64,000 bases of DNA, from the NCBI GenBank assembly GCA_964560135.1, contig CAZLKN010000001.1, positions 124,001 to 188,000 of the forward strand. The letters run 5' to 3'. This DNA is from CAZLKN01 sp964560135 (GTDB lineage: Bacteria; Actinomycetota; JAICYB01). Positions 41,466 through 50,075 of the stretch are shown here, in pieces; position 1 is the first letter of the stretch; each line of letters begins with the position of its first letter. Made by a program: the position numbers and the translations under genes. A model generated the notes under the pieces. It did not search any database. It had not been told where the DNA came from and worked only from the letters and a program-made list of their open reading frames with translations.

Positions 41466-42896
41466 TCAGTTCGCCGGGGTCGGTTCGGGCCGGCCCTCGG
41501 CGGCTCGCCGCCTGTCGTCGACGGCCAGATGCCGGCGCACGAGCAGGCTGCCACTGCTCGGGTCCTGGCGGATCCGGTCGTAGGCCACGAGCCGTGGGCG
41601 GTCCCTGTCGAAGTACAGGATCTGCGCGGTCAGCATCGTTCCCTGCTCGGTGAACACGTTCACTCCTGAACCGCCGGTGCTACCCGCCCGCAAGAAGATG
41701 GTTCCGTCGACGACCCGCGTCGAGGACGCATGGTAGTGGCCCGAGACGACGAGCGGGATCCGTCCGGCCAGCCCCCGCACCATGCGGTCGTCGTGGACGG
41801 CGACGATGTCCGGCCGGCGGGGGAGCCGTCGCAGATCGGCGGCGATCCGGAGTCCCGCGGACTCCGCCAGCTGGACGAAGGCCGGATGGTCCAGGGGGGC
41901 GGCACTGTTCTCGGTGAAGGCGGGATGGCCTAGTCCGTAGAACAGCAGGCCCTCGAGCTCGAGGGCCTCGCCGTCGAGCACGTGGGCGTTGGGGATCTCC
42001 CGCATCGCCTCCTGCAACTCCATCGAGTCGTGGTTGCCCCGGGCGAAGACGTAGGGACGCCGGAAGCGCGGGATCCAGGACAGGATCAGCTCCTCGGGCG
42101 GGGTCGCGAAGGAGGTCAGGTCGCCGGTGTCGAGGACGAGATCGACCTCGAAGCTCCGGGCGAGCTGGAGCGCCAGATCCAGGCCCAGGGGGGACAGATG
42201 GATGTCGGAGATGTGCAGCACGCGGAGATGGTCGCCGGTGTCTCCCAGGTTCGCGTCGAGGCGAGTGTAGGCCTGCACGGCTCCCGACACGACACGCTGC
42301 AGCTCGGCACGGAAGTCCTCGATCTTGCCCGTCGCATCCCCCACGGACCCGACGAGCTGGGGAGCGAGCTCCAGTGAACCGCGGAAGGTCGGCGTGGTGA
42401 ACGCGGCCGGATCGAATGTGCGCCAGGCGGCGGTCTGGGATCCACCGACGGCGACGAACGCCACCGCCACAGCGAGGGCGACGGGTCGCAGTCTGGCGCG
42501 GAAGGCGATCAGCGAAAGCACGAGCGCTCCGGCCAGCGCCACGGCGAGCAGGCGCAGGGACAGGGGGCCGAGCTTGGCCATCGCGTCGCGTTCCACCTGC
42601 TCGGCGATCTGCTGGATGGTCGTCCCCTGGAGCAGCTCGGTGAGCTGCGGGACGTCCACGTTCCATAGGGTCGCCGAGATCGTCATCGGTGCGCGGTGGG
42701 TGTCGGCGACGAGCTGGCCCATCGGCGGGAGCGCGATCTCGGTGATGCCGCGACCGAATCCACCTTCCAGCCGCACGTCGAACGGTCCCATCTTCTGGGT
42801 GGTCGCGCCCCCCAGGGTCATCCCGATCCATGCGCCGACGAGTCCCACCAAGATGGGAAGCAACACCGGTGCGGCCCGTCGTAGTCGTTGTCGCAT
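41466..42896 (-). CDS. Membrane-anchored metallophosphoesterase
   Basis: A 476-residue protein with two N-terminal membrane regions (about 10-30 and 115-160) enclosing an outside loop, and a C-terminal calcineurin-like phosphoesterase domain. Metal-binding motifs are in order: HISDIHLSP (DxH), DTGDLTSF (GDx), ARGNHD (GNHD), VHDD and SGHYHASS (GHxH). The domain probably hydrolyses a phospho-lipid or nucleotide at the membrane. I chose the ATG at 42896 because GGAGG lies 9 bp upstream; the ATG at 42905 directly abuts that SD. Its stop lies 104 bp from the small helical gene. Confidence 0.82.
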   Translation of the reverse strand: MRQRLRRAAPVLLPILVGLVGAWIGMTLGGATTQKMGPFDVRLEGGFGRGITEIALPPMGQLVADTHRAPMTISATLWNVDVPQLTELLQGTTIQQIAEQVERDAMAKLGPLSLRLLAVALAGALVLSLIAFRARLRPVALAVAVAFVAVGGSQTAAWRTFDPAAFTTPTFRGSLELAPQLVGSVGDATGKIEDFRAELQRVVSGAVQAYTRLDANLGDTGDHLRVLHISDIHLSPLGLDLALQLARSFEVDLVLDTGDLTSFATPPEELILSWIPRFRRPYVFARGNHDSMELQEAMREIPNAHVLDGEALELEGLLFYGLGHPAFTENSAAPLDHPAFVQLAESAGLRIAADLRRLPRRPDIVAVHDDRMVRGLAGRIPLVVSGHYHASSTRVVDGTIFLRAGSTGGSGVNVFTEQGTMLTAQILYFDRDRPRLVAYDRIRQDPSSGSLLVRRHLAVDDRRRAAEGRPEPTPAN

Positions 42897-43065
42897 CCGT
42901 TCCATCCTCCACCGGAAAGCCGGATCCTGTGGATCCTCCAGGTTGACCGGCCTGGTTGAGGGATTCGGCCCGCCCGGGGTTCCGGATGAGGGGAGGCGGA
43001 GGGTCGCGCTGCGTGGCCGCTATCATGACCGCCTGCGCAAGGACCTCCTTCACGAGGAGACGGCG

Positions 43066-44669
43066 GTGGACCAGGACGTGTTCTTGTGGGGGACCGCAAC
43101 GGCGGCGTACCAGGTCGAAGGTGGCCTCAACGGCGCCGGCGAGCCCGCCAACAACTGGGCGCCGTGGGATCGCGACGGGTCCGTCGAGCGGTGCGGCCCG
43201 GCGCTGGGGTTCTGGGAACGCCCGGACGACCTCCTCGACAGGGCGGCGGCGCTCGGATCGACGGCCTTCCGGATGTCGATCGAGTGGGCACGGGTCCAGC
43301 CCTCGGCCAACCGCCACGAGACGATCGAGCCCGCGTGGGATCCGGCCGCGCTGGACCGGTACGCCGACATCCTGCACCGGGTGCGGGCCCACGGCATGGA
43401 GCCCGTGGTCACGCTGTTCCACTTCACCCATCCGCTATGGTGCGGCCGGGACTTCTGGCTCCGCAGCGACGCCCCCCTGCGGTTCGCGGCCTACGTCCGC
43501 CGTTGCGTGCGCGAGCTCGGTCGCCGGTCCGTCGAGGCGGGGCAGCCACCCGTGCGCTGGTGGATCACGATCAACGAACCGGCGGTCCCGCCGCTGGCGA
43601 CCTACCTGCTCCGGACCTTCCCGGGGACCGGTTGGGGGGTCGGCCGGCTGATCCGCGCCTACGACCACGCGCTGGCCGCCCACATCCGCGGCTACGACGC
43701 GCTGCACGAGGTGTACGCCGAGGAAGGCTGGACGCAGCNNNNNNNNNNNNNNNNNNNNNNNNNNNNNNNNNNNNNNNNNNNNNNNNNNNNNNNNNNNNNN
43801 NNNNNNNNNNNNNNNNNNNNNNNNNNNNNNNNNNNNNNATCCGCGGCTACGACGCGCTGCACGAGGTGTACGCCGAGGAAGGCTGGACGCAGCCGCTGGT
43901 GTCGGTCAACCCGTACTCGATGACTGCGGTGATCTTCGACGCGGTCTGCATCGACATCCTGCTCGCCAGAGAACGGGGTGTGGCCCGTGGCGATTTCCCC
44001 GGCTACCTGAGGCGGGCCGCGGCCCGGGCTCGGCGGCGTCTGGCCTCCGTGACCGCCAGGGGTGCGGCCGCCGGTGTCCTGGACACGGTGGCGGAGCGCT
44101 TCTCGCGGCTCGTTCTGCCTGTCGTGGGGCAGGCGACCGCCGATGCCCTGTACGGCTCGTCGCGGCCGCGCAAGCTCGACTATCTCACCCTCGATCACTA
44201 CGACCCGGTGGCCGGCAACCACTTCGGGCCGGCGCCGTCGGCGGCGGCCCGGCGGCTGCGCTCGCGTCCGGGTTCCGCGGAGCTGTGGGAGCAGGTGCTC
44301 TCGCCGGCGTCGCTCGGGGTGTTCCTGCGTCAGGCGCATCTCCAGGCGCCCGACCGTCCGATCCTGGTGGCCGAGAGCGGGATGTGCACCCCGGGGTCGC
44401 GTCCGCGTCCGGACGGGCTCACCCGCGACCGGTTCCTGCGGACGGCGTGCACCGAAGTGCTGCGGGCCCGCGACGAGGGGATCCCAGTGGCCGGCTACCT
44501 GCACTGGACGCTCGCCGACAACTACGAGTGGGGTTCCTACCTGCCCCGCTACGGGCTGTACGGCGTGGATCGACGCGACGGGATCCGCATCCTCGACACC
44601 GACGCGATCGGCGTGGACGCCGCGTCGGTGTTCGCCGGGATCGTGGCCGGGGATCGTCCGGCCCGGTGA
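43066..44669 (+). CDS. GH1 glycosidase (beta-glucosidase type), interrupted by an assembly gap
   Basis: Removing 100 N and one copy of the 55-bp flank (155 bases) gives 1449 bp, or 482 residues, in one frame. Family 1 landmarks: FLWGTATAAYQVEGG at the N-terminus, the acid/base motif TINEPAV (Glu about 171), the nucleophile motif VAESGMC, and WTLADNYEW near the end. This GH1 form, with AESG instead of the usual TENG, occurs in divergent actinobacterial beta-glycosidases. No signal peptide, so it is probably cytosolic. GAGGAG lies 6 bp before the GTG at 43066. A TATCAT box at 43021-43026 may be its -10. Its stop faces the TetR stop 4 bp away. Confidence 0.82.
43684..43893. other. False scaffold gap: 100 N between two copies of the same 55 bp
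   Basis: The 55 bases at 43684-43738 and 43839-43893 are identical, with N at 43739-43838. Same artefact as at 24765-24974; collapsing it restores the GH1 frame. Confidence 0.9.
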
Positions 44670-44673
44670 GGCG

Positions 44674-45378
44674 TCACTCGGTGGGTGGCTGGGTGCGGAC
44701 CAGCCGGGGCCGGCGGGGCTTGGACTCGGGGGCCGGGGCGAGCGCCTTGTAGGCGAGCTCCTTCGCCGCCGAGACGAGCCGCTCGAGGTCCGGCGGGTCC
44801 TGGTAGCACAGGCAGGAGGCCAGGTTGTCGCGGATGGCCGCGTTGATCAGCCTCGCCATCATCTCGGGGTCGGTGGTGTGGATCAGGCCGTATTCCATCG
44901 CCGCCCGGAAGGCGCCGGTCATGAGCTGGAGGAAATCCTTCTCCAGATCCAGGGTTTCCTGGACGAGGTCCGGGCCCGGGCTCTGCCGCACCACGATCTC
45001 GACCGCCTCACGCTGCTCGCAGTGGTAGGCGACCACCGCCTCGAAGATATCGTCGATGACGTCGCGGTAGTCGAGGTCCTCGCCGTCTGAGAGCTGCTCG
45101 ATACCCTCGGCGATGATGTCGGTGAGCGCGTCGACGAGGCCGTCCATGAACCGCCGTTTCAAGGCGACGAGGATGTGTTCCTTGGAGTCGAAGTAGAGGT
45201 AGATCGTGCCCTTGGCGACGCCCGCGGCGTTGGCGACGTCCTCGACGGTGGTCTCGTGGAAGCCCTTCTCGCTGAACAGCGACAGCGCCGCCTCCAGGAT
45301 CTCCCGGCGCCGTTCCTCCCCAGACTTCACGACCCGGCGCTTCAGAACCGACGAAACGGCATCACGGACGGAATCCAA
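44674..45378 (-). CDS. TetR family transcriptional regulator
   Basis: A 234-residue TetR protein. The N-terminal HTH is SEKGFHETTVEDVANAAGVA then KGTIYLYFDSKEHIL (about 34-68), followed by a helical ligand domain with FMDGLVDALTDII and a second part resembling FadR/AcrR-type regulators (DPEMMARLINAAIRDNL). The start is a TTG at 45378 with AGAAGGG upstream; longer frames exist but have no HTH-like extension. Two palindromes at 45486-45504 and 45510-45526 are likely operators for autoregulation. The ligand is unknown; neighbouring genes suggest sugar or lipid compounds. Confidence 0.82.
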   Translation of the reverse strand: MDSVRDAVSSVLKRRVVKSGEERRREILEAALSLFSEKGFHETTVEDVANAAGVAKGTIYLYFDSKEHILVALKRRFMDGLVDALTDIIAEGIEQLSDGEDLDYRDVIDDIFEAVVAYHCEQREAVEIVVRQSPGPDLVQETLDLEKDFLQLMTGAFRAAMEYGLIHTTDPEMMARLINAAIRDNLASCLCYQDPPDLERLVSAAKELAYKALAPAPESKPRRPRLVRTQPPTE

Positions 45379-45485
45379 ACCGGTCCCTTCTTTCCACGAC
45401 TGACCTGCGGTCACAGGGTACCATCGACGTTCTCGATCGCACAAGGTCCCGGGCCGAACCTGCAGGTCCCAGACCCGCTTGACGC

Positions 45486-45504
45486 ATGACTGAGGGTCAG
45501 TCAT
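45486..45504. promoter_or_regulatory. Palindromic TetR-type operator 1
   Basis: ATGACTGA-GGG-TCAGTCAT is a perfect inverted repeat with 8-bp arms, 108 bp upstream of the tetR start. TetR proteins bind such sites as dimers. Confidence 0.65.
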
Positions 45505-45509
45505 ACTGG

Positions 45510-45526
45510 TGACCGACTGTTGGTCA
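45510..45526. promoter_or_regulatory. Palindromic TetR-type operator 2
   Basis: TGACC-GACTGTT-GGTCA has 5-bp arms and shares the TGAC/GTCA half-sites of operator 1, starting 6 bp after it. Confidence 0.5.
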
Positions 45527-45560
45527 GTACGCAGATCCCATACAGATCCCCTCCCCGCAC

Positions 45561-45611
45561 CCCCGAAAGGGGTCCCCGTCCCCCGGGGGCCCCTTTCCCC
45601 CTTTTCGGGGG
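45561..45611. other. Cluster of nested GC hairpins
   Basis: Several stems overlap. CCCC-GAAA-GGGG lies at 45561-45572. GAAAGGGG (45565-45572) pairs with CCCCTTTC (45590-45597) around the palindrome CCCCCGGGGG. CCCCC-TTTTC-GGGGG lies at 45597-45611. Probably a terminator for the TlpA-side transcript on the minus strand; it lies between that gene and the tetR promoter. Confidence 0.45.
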
Positions 45612-45668
45612 ACGCTTTGACTCCTCGCCGGTTCCAGGTTCCACGGAACCGTTTCACTTTCCAGGCCG

Positions 45669-45806
45669 GACCACAACAGGTCACTCGGGGCCCACCGTCG
45701 CGGATCCGGGTGGAAGTGCGACCATCCATGGGCCATATACGACTACAGATGGACGCTCCGGCTCCTGGGACCGGGGGTTTCGGGGGTCGAGTGGCCAGTT
45801 GTGGTC
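45669..45806. repeat. Non-coding element with inverted ends, copy A
   Basis: A 138-bp intergenic element beginning GACCACAACAGGTCA and ending TGGCCAGTTGTGGTC, which are imperfect inverted repeats. The centre holds TATACGACTACAGATGGACG. Copy B at 60875-61010 has the same ends and a matching centre. No coding potential was found; it resembles a small palindromic (REP/MITE-like) unit. Confidence 0.55.
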
Positions 45807-45831
45807 AGCCGGCGGCAGTTCGGAGCTTGTT

Positions 45832-46401
45832 TCAGGGCACGGGCCGGGTCTCGCCGCGACCCTGGATGTCCAGGATCCCGCCCGGCGGCAGCGCCAGGAG
45901 ATCCTCGAGGATCCCCTCGAGCTGCCCGGGGGTGAACGCGCCGATATAGATCCCGACGAGCCTCCCCTCGGCGTCCAGAAACACGGTTTCGGGCACGCCG
46001 GTCACCATGTACAGCCGCGAGACGCGCGCCGATCCGTCGCGCCCGCTCGGATACGGGATCGCGTACCGGCGGACGAACTCCAGGGCCTCGTCGCGTCCGT
46101 CCAGGATGTTCACCCCGAGGAACGAGACCCGTCCCTCGAAGGCCCGGGCCGCCTCGGCGAGCTCGGGAGCCTCCTCACGGCAGGGTTCGCACCACGACGC
46201 CCAGAAGTTCAGGACGACCGGCCGTCCGCGGAGGTCGGTGAGGGAGATGGTGCGGCCGGGCCGGGCGAGGTCGGGCAGGTCGAAGGTGGGGGCCGCGGCG
46301 CCGAGTTCGACGGCGGGGCGGGCCCGGAAGAGCCCGAACCCGACGGCCACGAAGGCGAGGATGAGCGGGATGACCCACAGCAGGCGACGCACGCAGGCCA
46401 T
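45832..46401 (-). CDS. TlpA/ResA-like membrane-anchored thioredoxin
   Basis: A 189-residue protein with one N-terminal membrane helix (about 8-27) and an extracytoplasmic thioredoxin fold. The redox motif is WASWCEPCR (about 68-76); the cis-Pro loop is GVPETVFLD. TlpA/ResA proteins reduce disulfides outside the membrane, typically for cytochrome c maturation or for copper-site assembly. The cupredoxin-like gene lies 30 bp upstream on the same strand, which fits the copper role. Start ATG at 46401. Confidence 0.88.
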   Translation of the reverse strand: MACVRRLLWVIPLILAFVAVGFGLFRARPAVELGAAAPTFDLPDLARPGRTISLTDLRGRPVVLNFWASWCEPCREEAPELAEAARAFEGRVSFLGVNILDGRDEALEFVRRYAIPYPSGRDGSARVSRLYMVTGVPETVFLDAEGRLVGIYIGAFTPGQLEGILEDLLALPPGGILDIQGRGETRPVP

Positions 46402-46431
46402 GATGCCCGATACGTCGCCCGCGCGCCCGGC

Positions 46432-46941
46432 TCAACCGAAGAAGGTCTCCTTGGTGACCCTGCCGCGCATCCAGCGGTGGATCTCACAGGTGAGCACCAA
46501 GGCCTGGCCCTCGGCGAAGTCGTCGAACCGGAACGTGTCGCCGGCGTCGGCCTGCCCGCCCGGACTGAGCGTCACGGTGACTCGCGAGTCGGGGACGAGC
46601 ACGCACTCGGGTGCGGTGAAGGCGGCTCCGCACTGGGTGATCTTGTGCTCTACGGGGTCGTGGTTGACCATCGCCCGCAGCCAATACGTCTTCGGGTGCC
46701 GGTCCACGGAGATGGGCCCGGCCGGGGTGCTGAGGAACTCGGCGAACCAGTAGACCGGGGTCTCTCTGCGTACCCTGGGACTCTCGACGTCGAGCCACCA
46801 GCTGCCCAGGATCTGGAACCCTCGGATGTGGAGGTTGAGGTGGGGGACGGGCCGCTCGTTGGTTACCTGACCCGCGGCACCGCCTCCGGGCAGGGCCACG
46901 GCGACCATGACGAACGCTGCCACGGCGGCGAGCCGGCGCAC
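46432..46941 (-). CDS. Secreted cupredoxin-like copper protein
   Basis: A 169-residue protein with a signal peptide (about 1-24). The C-terminal motif LTCEIHRWMRGRVT (about 150-163) matches the Cys-x2-His-x2-Met copper-ligand arrangement of plastocyanin-type folds, and VNHDPVEHKIT (about 92-102) could give the first His. I am fairly but not fully sure of the fold; two extra cysteines (QCGAAFTAPECV) likely form a disulfide. The GTG at 46941 has GAGGAGG 6 bp upstream. The TlpA-like gene follows. Confidence 0.65.
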   Translation of the reverse strand: MRRLAAVAAFVMVAVALPGGGAAGQVTNERPVPHLNLHIRGFQILGSWWLDVESPRVRRETPVYWFAEFLSTPAGPISVDRHPKTYWLRAMVNHDPVEHKITQCGAAFTAPECVLVPDSRVTVTLSPGGQADAGDTFRFDDFAEGQALVLTCEIHRWMRGRVTKETFFG

Positions 46942-47031
46942 AGGTACCTCCTCAGCGATATGCGAGCGCTTCCTGCATCCCTACTTCGACGCTACCCCGT
47001 GTATCCCTGCCCCGAAATGCGCGGCCCCGGT

Positions 47032-48141
47032 TCAGGAAGGGGGAGGGCGCTCGCCTTCGGGCGGGGCCAGGGGCTCGAGGAAGGGGTGGTACTGCGCGGC
47101 GTCGCGCAAGCCTCCCGAACGCTGCGAGCGCAGCAGGGTCAGGACCATAAAGGCTGCGAGCAGAGCCATCAGCGCGGCCCAGCGGGGATCTTCGGCGGCG
47201 GCGGTCAGCGGGAGGAGCTCCGCGGCCTGGAGGTCCGCGCCGGGCATGTCCGGGGGCCGGGCGAGCTGCTGAGCGGCGCGGATCTCGGTGGGGGTGCTGT
47301 CCGCGGAGCCGGCCTCTGAGCTCAGCGCCTGCCGGGCTGCGTACGACCAGAGAGAGAGCGTGTCGGCGTAGTGGTCCTCGGCGCGCAGGACGACGCTCAG
47401 GATGGTGCCTTCGTCGGTGTGCGCGGCCGCCAGCAGGCATCGTCCCGCCCGGTTGGTGAAGCCGGTCTTGACGCCGATGGCATCCTCCCGCTGTGTCAGG
47501 AGCTTGTTGCCGTTGGGGATGGTCTTCTCGGTGCCGTCGGGCCAGGCGATGGTGTGCCGGGGGGTCGACACGATCTCGGCCAGGAGCGGGTCGGCCAGGA
47601 GCTGCCGTCCGAAGATCGCCATGTCGTAGGCGCTCGAATAATGTCCGTCGGCGTCGAGGCCGTGGGGGTTGCGGAAGGCGGAGTCGAAGGCGCCGAGCGA
47701 GCGGGCCTTCTCGTTCATCAGCTCGATGAAGTGGTCGTACCCGAGCGGGTGGTGTTCGGCGAGCGCCACCGCTGCGTCGTTGCCCGAGCGGAGCAGCAGG
47801 GCGTAGAGCAGGTCGCGGACGGTGAACGCCATCCCGGTCTCCAGGCCGAGCCGGCTGCCCCTTGTCGAAGCGGCGACGTCGCGGGCGGCCACGATCTCGT
47901 CCAGGTCGTAGCGGTCGCGGACCACCAGTGCGGTGACCGCCTTCGTGAGGCTGGCCGGCGGCCGTCGGGTCCGAGCGTCCTTCTCGTAGAGCACGGCGCC
48001 GTCGTCGAGGTCGACCAGGATGGCCGCCTCGGCCCCCATCTCCGGCGGCCCGGAGGCCGGGGGCGTGTCCTGCGCCGCGGCGGGGACCGCGACGGCGGCG
48101 AGCGCGACCAGGAGCAGGGAGAGCGCGGCATGCCGCCTCAA
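47032..48141 (-). CDS. D-alanyl-D-alanine carboxypeptidase (penicillin-binding protein 5 type)
   Basis: A 369-residue serine peptidase trimming peptidoglycan stem peptides. The signal peptide is about 1-24. The catalytic triad motifs are SLTK (Ser64, Lys67), SGN (119-121) and KTG in IGVKTGFTNRAG. A C-terminal helix (WAALMALLAAFMVLTLL) anchors it in the membrane, followed by a short Pro-rich cytosolic end. The TTG start at 48141 overlaps the upstream phosphatase stop (TTGA). Confidence 0.9.
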   Translation of the reverse strand: MRRHAALSLLLVALAAVAVPAAAQDTPPASGPPEMGAEAAILVDLDDGAVLYEKDARTRRPPASLTKAVTALVVRDRYDLDEIVAARDVAASTRGSRLGLETGMAFTVRDLLYALLLRSGNDAAVALAEHHPLGYDHFIELMNEKARSLGAFDSAFRNPHGLDADGHYSSAYDMAIFGRQLLADPLLAEIVSTPRHTIAWPDGTEKTIPNGNKLLTQREDAIGVKTGFTNRAGRCLLAAAHTDEGTILSVVLRAEDHYADTLSLWSYAARQALSSEAGSADSTPTEIRAAQQLARPPDMPGADLQAAELLPLTAAAEDPRWAALMALLAAFMVLTLLRSQRSGGLRDAAQYHPFLEPLAPPEGERPPPS

Positions 48142-48686
48142 GCGCGGGACCCCGTGAGCTTGCCGTCCAGTCCCTCGGCGAGCGCGGTGATCAGCTCGCG
48201 GATCTCGGTGGCCACCCGGCGGTAGGCCTCCTCGCGTTCGCCGAAGGGGTCGTCAACGTCGGTGTCGTCCAGCGGAGCGGCGTTCCCGCGAGCGCGGTGC
48301 GCCTCGTGTATCAGGTCGTCGGGTTCGTGCAGCGGCGGGAGCGACGGCAACAGGTGAATGAGCTCCTTGAGCCCGAAGGTCTTCGCCTCGGCCTCCGGGT
48401 GGTCGCGGACCACCCCGCGGATGTGCTCCCGTGCGAGTCCGATCACCAGGTCGGCCCAGTCGACCAGTGCCGGGTCGAGCTCGAGGGTGCGGTGCTCGTC
48501 GATGGGAACCCCCAGTTCCTGCATGATCCGGCGTCCCTCCCAGGTCGCGGCCCGGCCCGCCCAGGCGTGGGTCCCCGTCGAGCGGACGTCGAGGTCCAAG
48601 CCGAGCCGATCCGCCTCGTGCCGGAGGAATCCTTCGGCCATCGGGGAGCGGCACACGTTACCGGTGCACACGAAGAGAACGTTCAT
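48138..48686 (-). CDS. Low-molecular-weight protein-tyrosine phosphatase
   Basis: A 182-residue LMW-PTP: P-loop CTGNVCRSP (Cys7, Arg13) at the N-terminus and the general-acid Asp region DDPFG near residue 157. Enzymes of this type dephosphorylate tyrosine or act as arsenate reductases; context with an envelope carboxypeptidase favours a regulatory phosphatase. The ATG at 48686 lies 28 bp from the divergent MerR-cyclase gene. A minus-strand TAGACT (48698-48703) may be its -10, leaving a very short leader. Confidence 0.88.
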   Translation of the reverse strand: MNVLFVCTGNVCRSPMAEGFLRHEADRLGLDLDVRSTGTHAWAGRAATWEGRRIMQELGVPIDEHRTLELDPALVDWADLVIGLAREHIRGVVRDHPEAEAKTFGLKELIHLLPSLPPLHEPDDLIHEAHRARGNAAPLDDTDVDDPFGEREEAYRRVATEIRELITALAEGLDGKLTGSRA

Positions 48687-48701
48687 GGACGCTGGGAAGT
48701 C

Positions 48702-48707
48702 TACCAT
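48702..48707 (+). promoter_or_regulatory. -10 box of a probable leaderless transcript
   Basis: TACCAT ends 6 bp before the ATG at 48714. It overlaps a minus-strand TAGACT for the divergent phosphatase, so the two promoters should compete for polymerase. Confidence 0.5.
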
Positions 48708-48713
48708 CGTGGT

Positions 48714-50075
48714 ATGCGACAACCGGTCACTCTCGAAGAGTTCGCCTCCCTCGCCCGTGTCCCTGCCTCCGACATCGAAGGCTATACGTCCGCCGGGCTG
48801 CTGGAGCTCGACGGCGACGGCCTCTACGACGACTACGACGTGCTTCGCCTCCGCGTGCTCCTCCACTACCGCGAGCTCGGCCACTCCCTGGAGGATCTGG
48901 GCCGGGTGATCCGTGAGGGCGCACCCGGCATCCTGTACTCCGACCTCCTGTTCGGGGCCCCCGAAGAGAGTCTCGGCGTCGAACAGGCGGCAGGCGAGGT
49001 CGGGATGGAGGTGGAGCGGATCCAGGCGATCCGGCGGGCCATCGGGCTGCCGGGCTCGGTGATGCAGCGGCGGGACCTCGATTTCCTGTCCGCGGCCAAC
49101 GGCCTGATCCACGCCGGGATCCCCTTCGAGGCGCTGCTCGACGTCGCTCGTGTCTACGGGGACACCTTCCGGCGCCTGGCCCAGTCCGAGGTGCGCGTGA
49201 TGCGGTTCTACGTGGACGACCCGCTGGACGAAGCCGATGTCAGCGACCGGGAGCGTTCTCAACGCCTCCAGATCCTCCAGGAGCTCCTCGAGCCCCTCCT
49301 GGACCCCCTGGTGCAGTACGTGCACCGCCAGCACCTGCTGCGGGCCTCCGTGGAGGATGCGGTCGCCCAATTGGAGTCGGCGGAGTCGGGGACCGGACGC
49401 GGGTCGATGGAGGCCACGATCATGTTCGTGGATCTCGCCTCGTTCACGCCGCTGGCGGAGGTCCACGGCGACGAGGTGGCCGCCCGCGTGCTCGAGCGCT
49501 TCGACGGCCTCGTCCGGGAGGTGCTCGCGGAGCGGTCGGGGCAGATCGTGAAGCAGATCGGCGACGCCTTCATGCTCACCTTCCCCGAGCCGGTGGAGGC
49601 GGTGCGGTTCGCCATGGACCTCGACGAGCGCTGCGCCACCGAGCCCAACTTCCCCGCCCTGCGGGCCGGGCTCCACCACGGGCCGGTGCTCTACCGGGTG
49701 GGCGACTACGTGGGCAATACCGTGAACCTGGCGGCGCGGATCGCGGCGATGGCCGGCGCCCACGAGATCCTGCTCACCAAGCCGGTGGCGTCGGCGGCGA
49801 TCGAGGCCGACATCCAGGTCGACCCGGCCGGCGAGCGCACGATCCGGGGGATGCGGGAGCCGGTCGTGCTGTGGTCGGTGGTCCGCACCGGCCCCCGGGC
49901 GACCAGGCGCGAGCGCGATCCCGTGTGCGGCATGATCGTCGGCGCGAGCGCGGCCGCGCGCGTGATCCACGGCGGCTTCGAGTTCGCCTTCTGCTCCCAG
50001 GAGTGCCTCGGGCGCTTCCTCGAACGGCCGTCGCGGTACCTGGAACCGGAGACGGAGGAGAAACCGGTCCTCTAG
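48714..50075 (+). CDS. Three-domain signalling protein: MerR-like HTH, class III nucleotide cyclase, YHS domain
   Basis: A 453-residue protein. Residues about 5-75 form a winged-helix start like MerR-type proteins (TLEEFASLARVPASDIEGYT, then DVLRLRVLLHYRELGHSLED). A helical linker follows (about 80-225). Residues about 235-395 are a class III adenylate/guanylate cyclase domain: MFVDLASFTPLAEVHG with the first metal Asp, QIGDAFMLTF with the second, then AGLHHGPV and GNTVNLAARIAA. The C-terminus (about 400-445) is a YHS domain (DPVCGMIV, FAFCSQECLGRFL) of the metal-related kind. MerR-cyclase fusions exist in actinobacteria; the YHS may bind metal. Its stop overlaps the convergent pepN stop. Confidence 0.85.
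   Translation: MRQPVTLEEFASLARVPASDIEGYTSAGLLELDGDGLYDDYDVLRLRVLLHYRELGHSLEDLGRVIREGAPGILYSDLLFGAPEESLGVEQAAGEVGMEVERIQAIRRAIGLPGSVMQRRDLDFLSAANGLIHAGIPFEALLDVARVYGDTFRRLAQSEVRVMRFYVDDPLDEADVSDRERSQRLQILQELLEPLLDPLVQYVHRQHLLRASVEDAVAQLESAESGTGRGSMEATIMFVDLASFTPLAEVHGDEVAARVLERFDGLVREVLAERSGQIVKQIGDAFMLTFPEPVEAVRFAMDLDERCATEPNFPALRAGLHHGPVLYRVGDYVGNTVNLAARIAAMAGAHEILLTKPVASAAIEADIQVDPAGERTIRGMREPVVLWSVVRTGPRATRRERDPVCGMIVGASAAARVIHGGFEFAFCSQECLGRFLERPSRYLEPETEEKPVL

Noticed and set aside
45620..45670. tRNA-like sequence (GGTTCCA.GGTTCCACGGAACC)
   Set aside because: No cloverleaf with anticodon arm can be formed; only the short palindrome is real.
48297..48713. Longer N-terminus for the MerR-cyclase protein
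   Set aside because: The added codons are antisense to the phosphatase gene; the ATG at 48714 has a well-placed TACCAT box.
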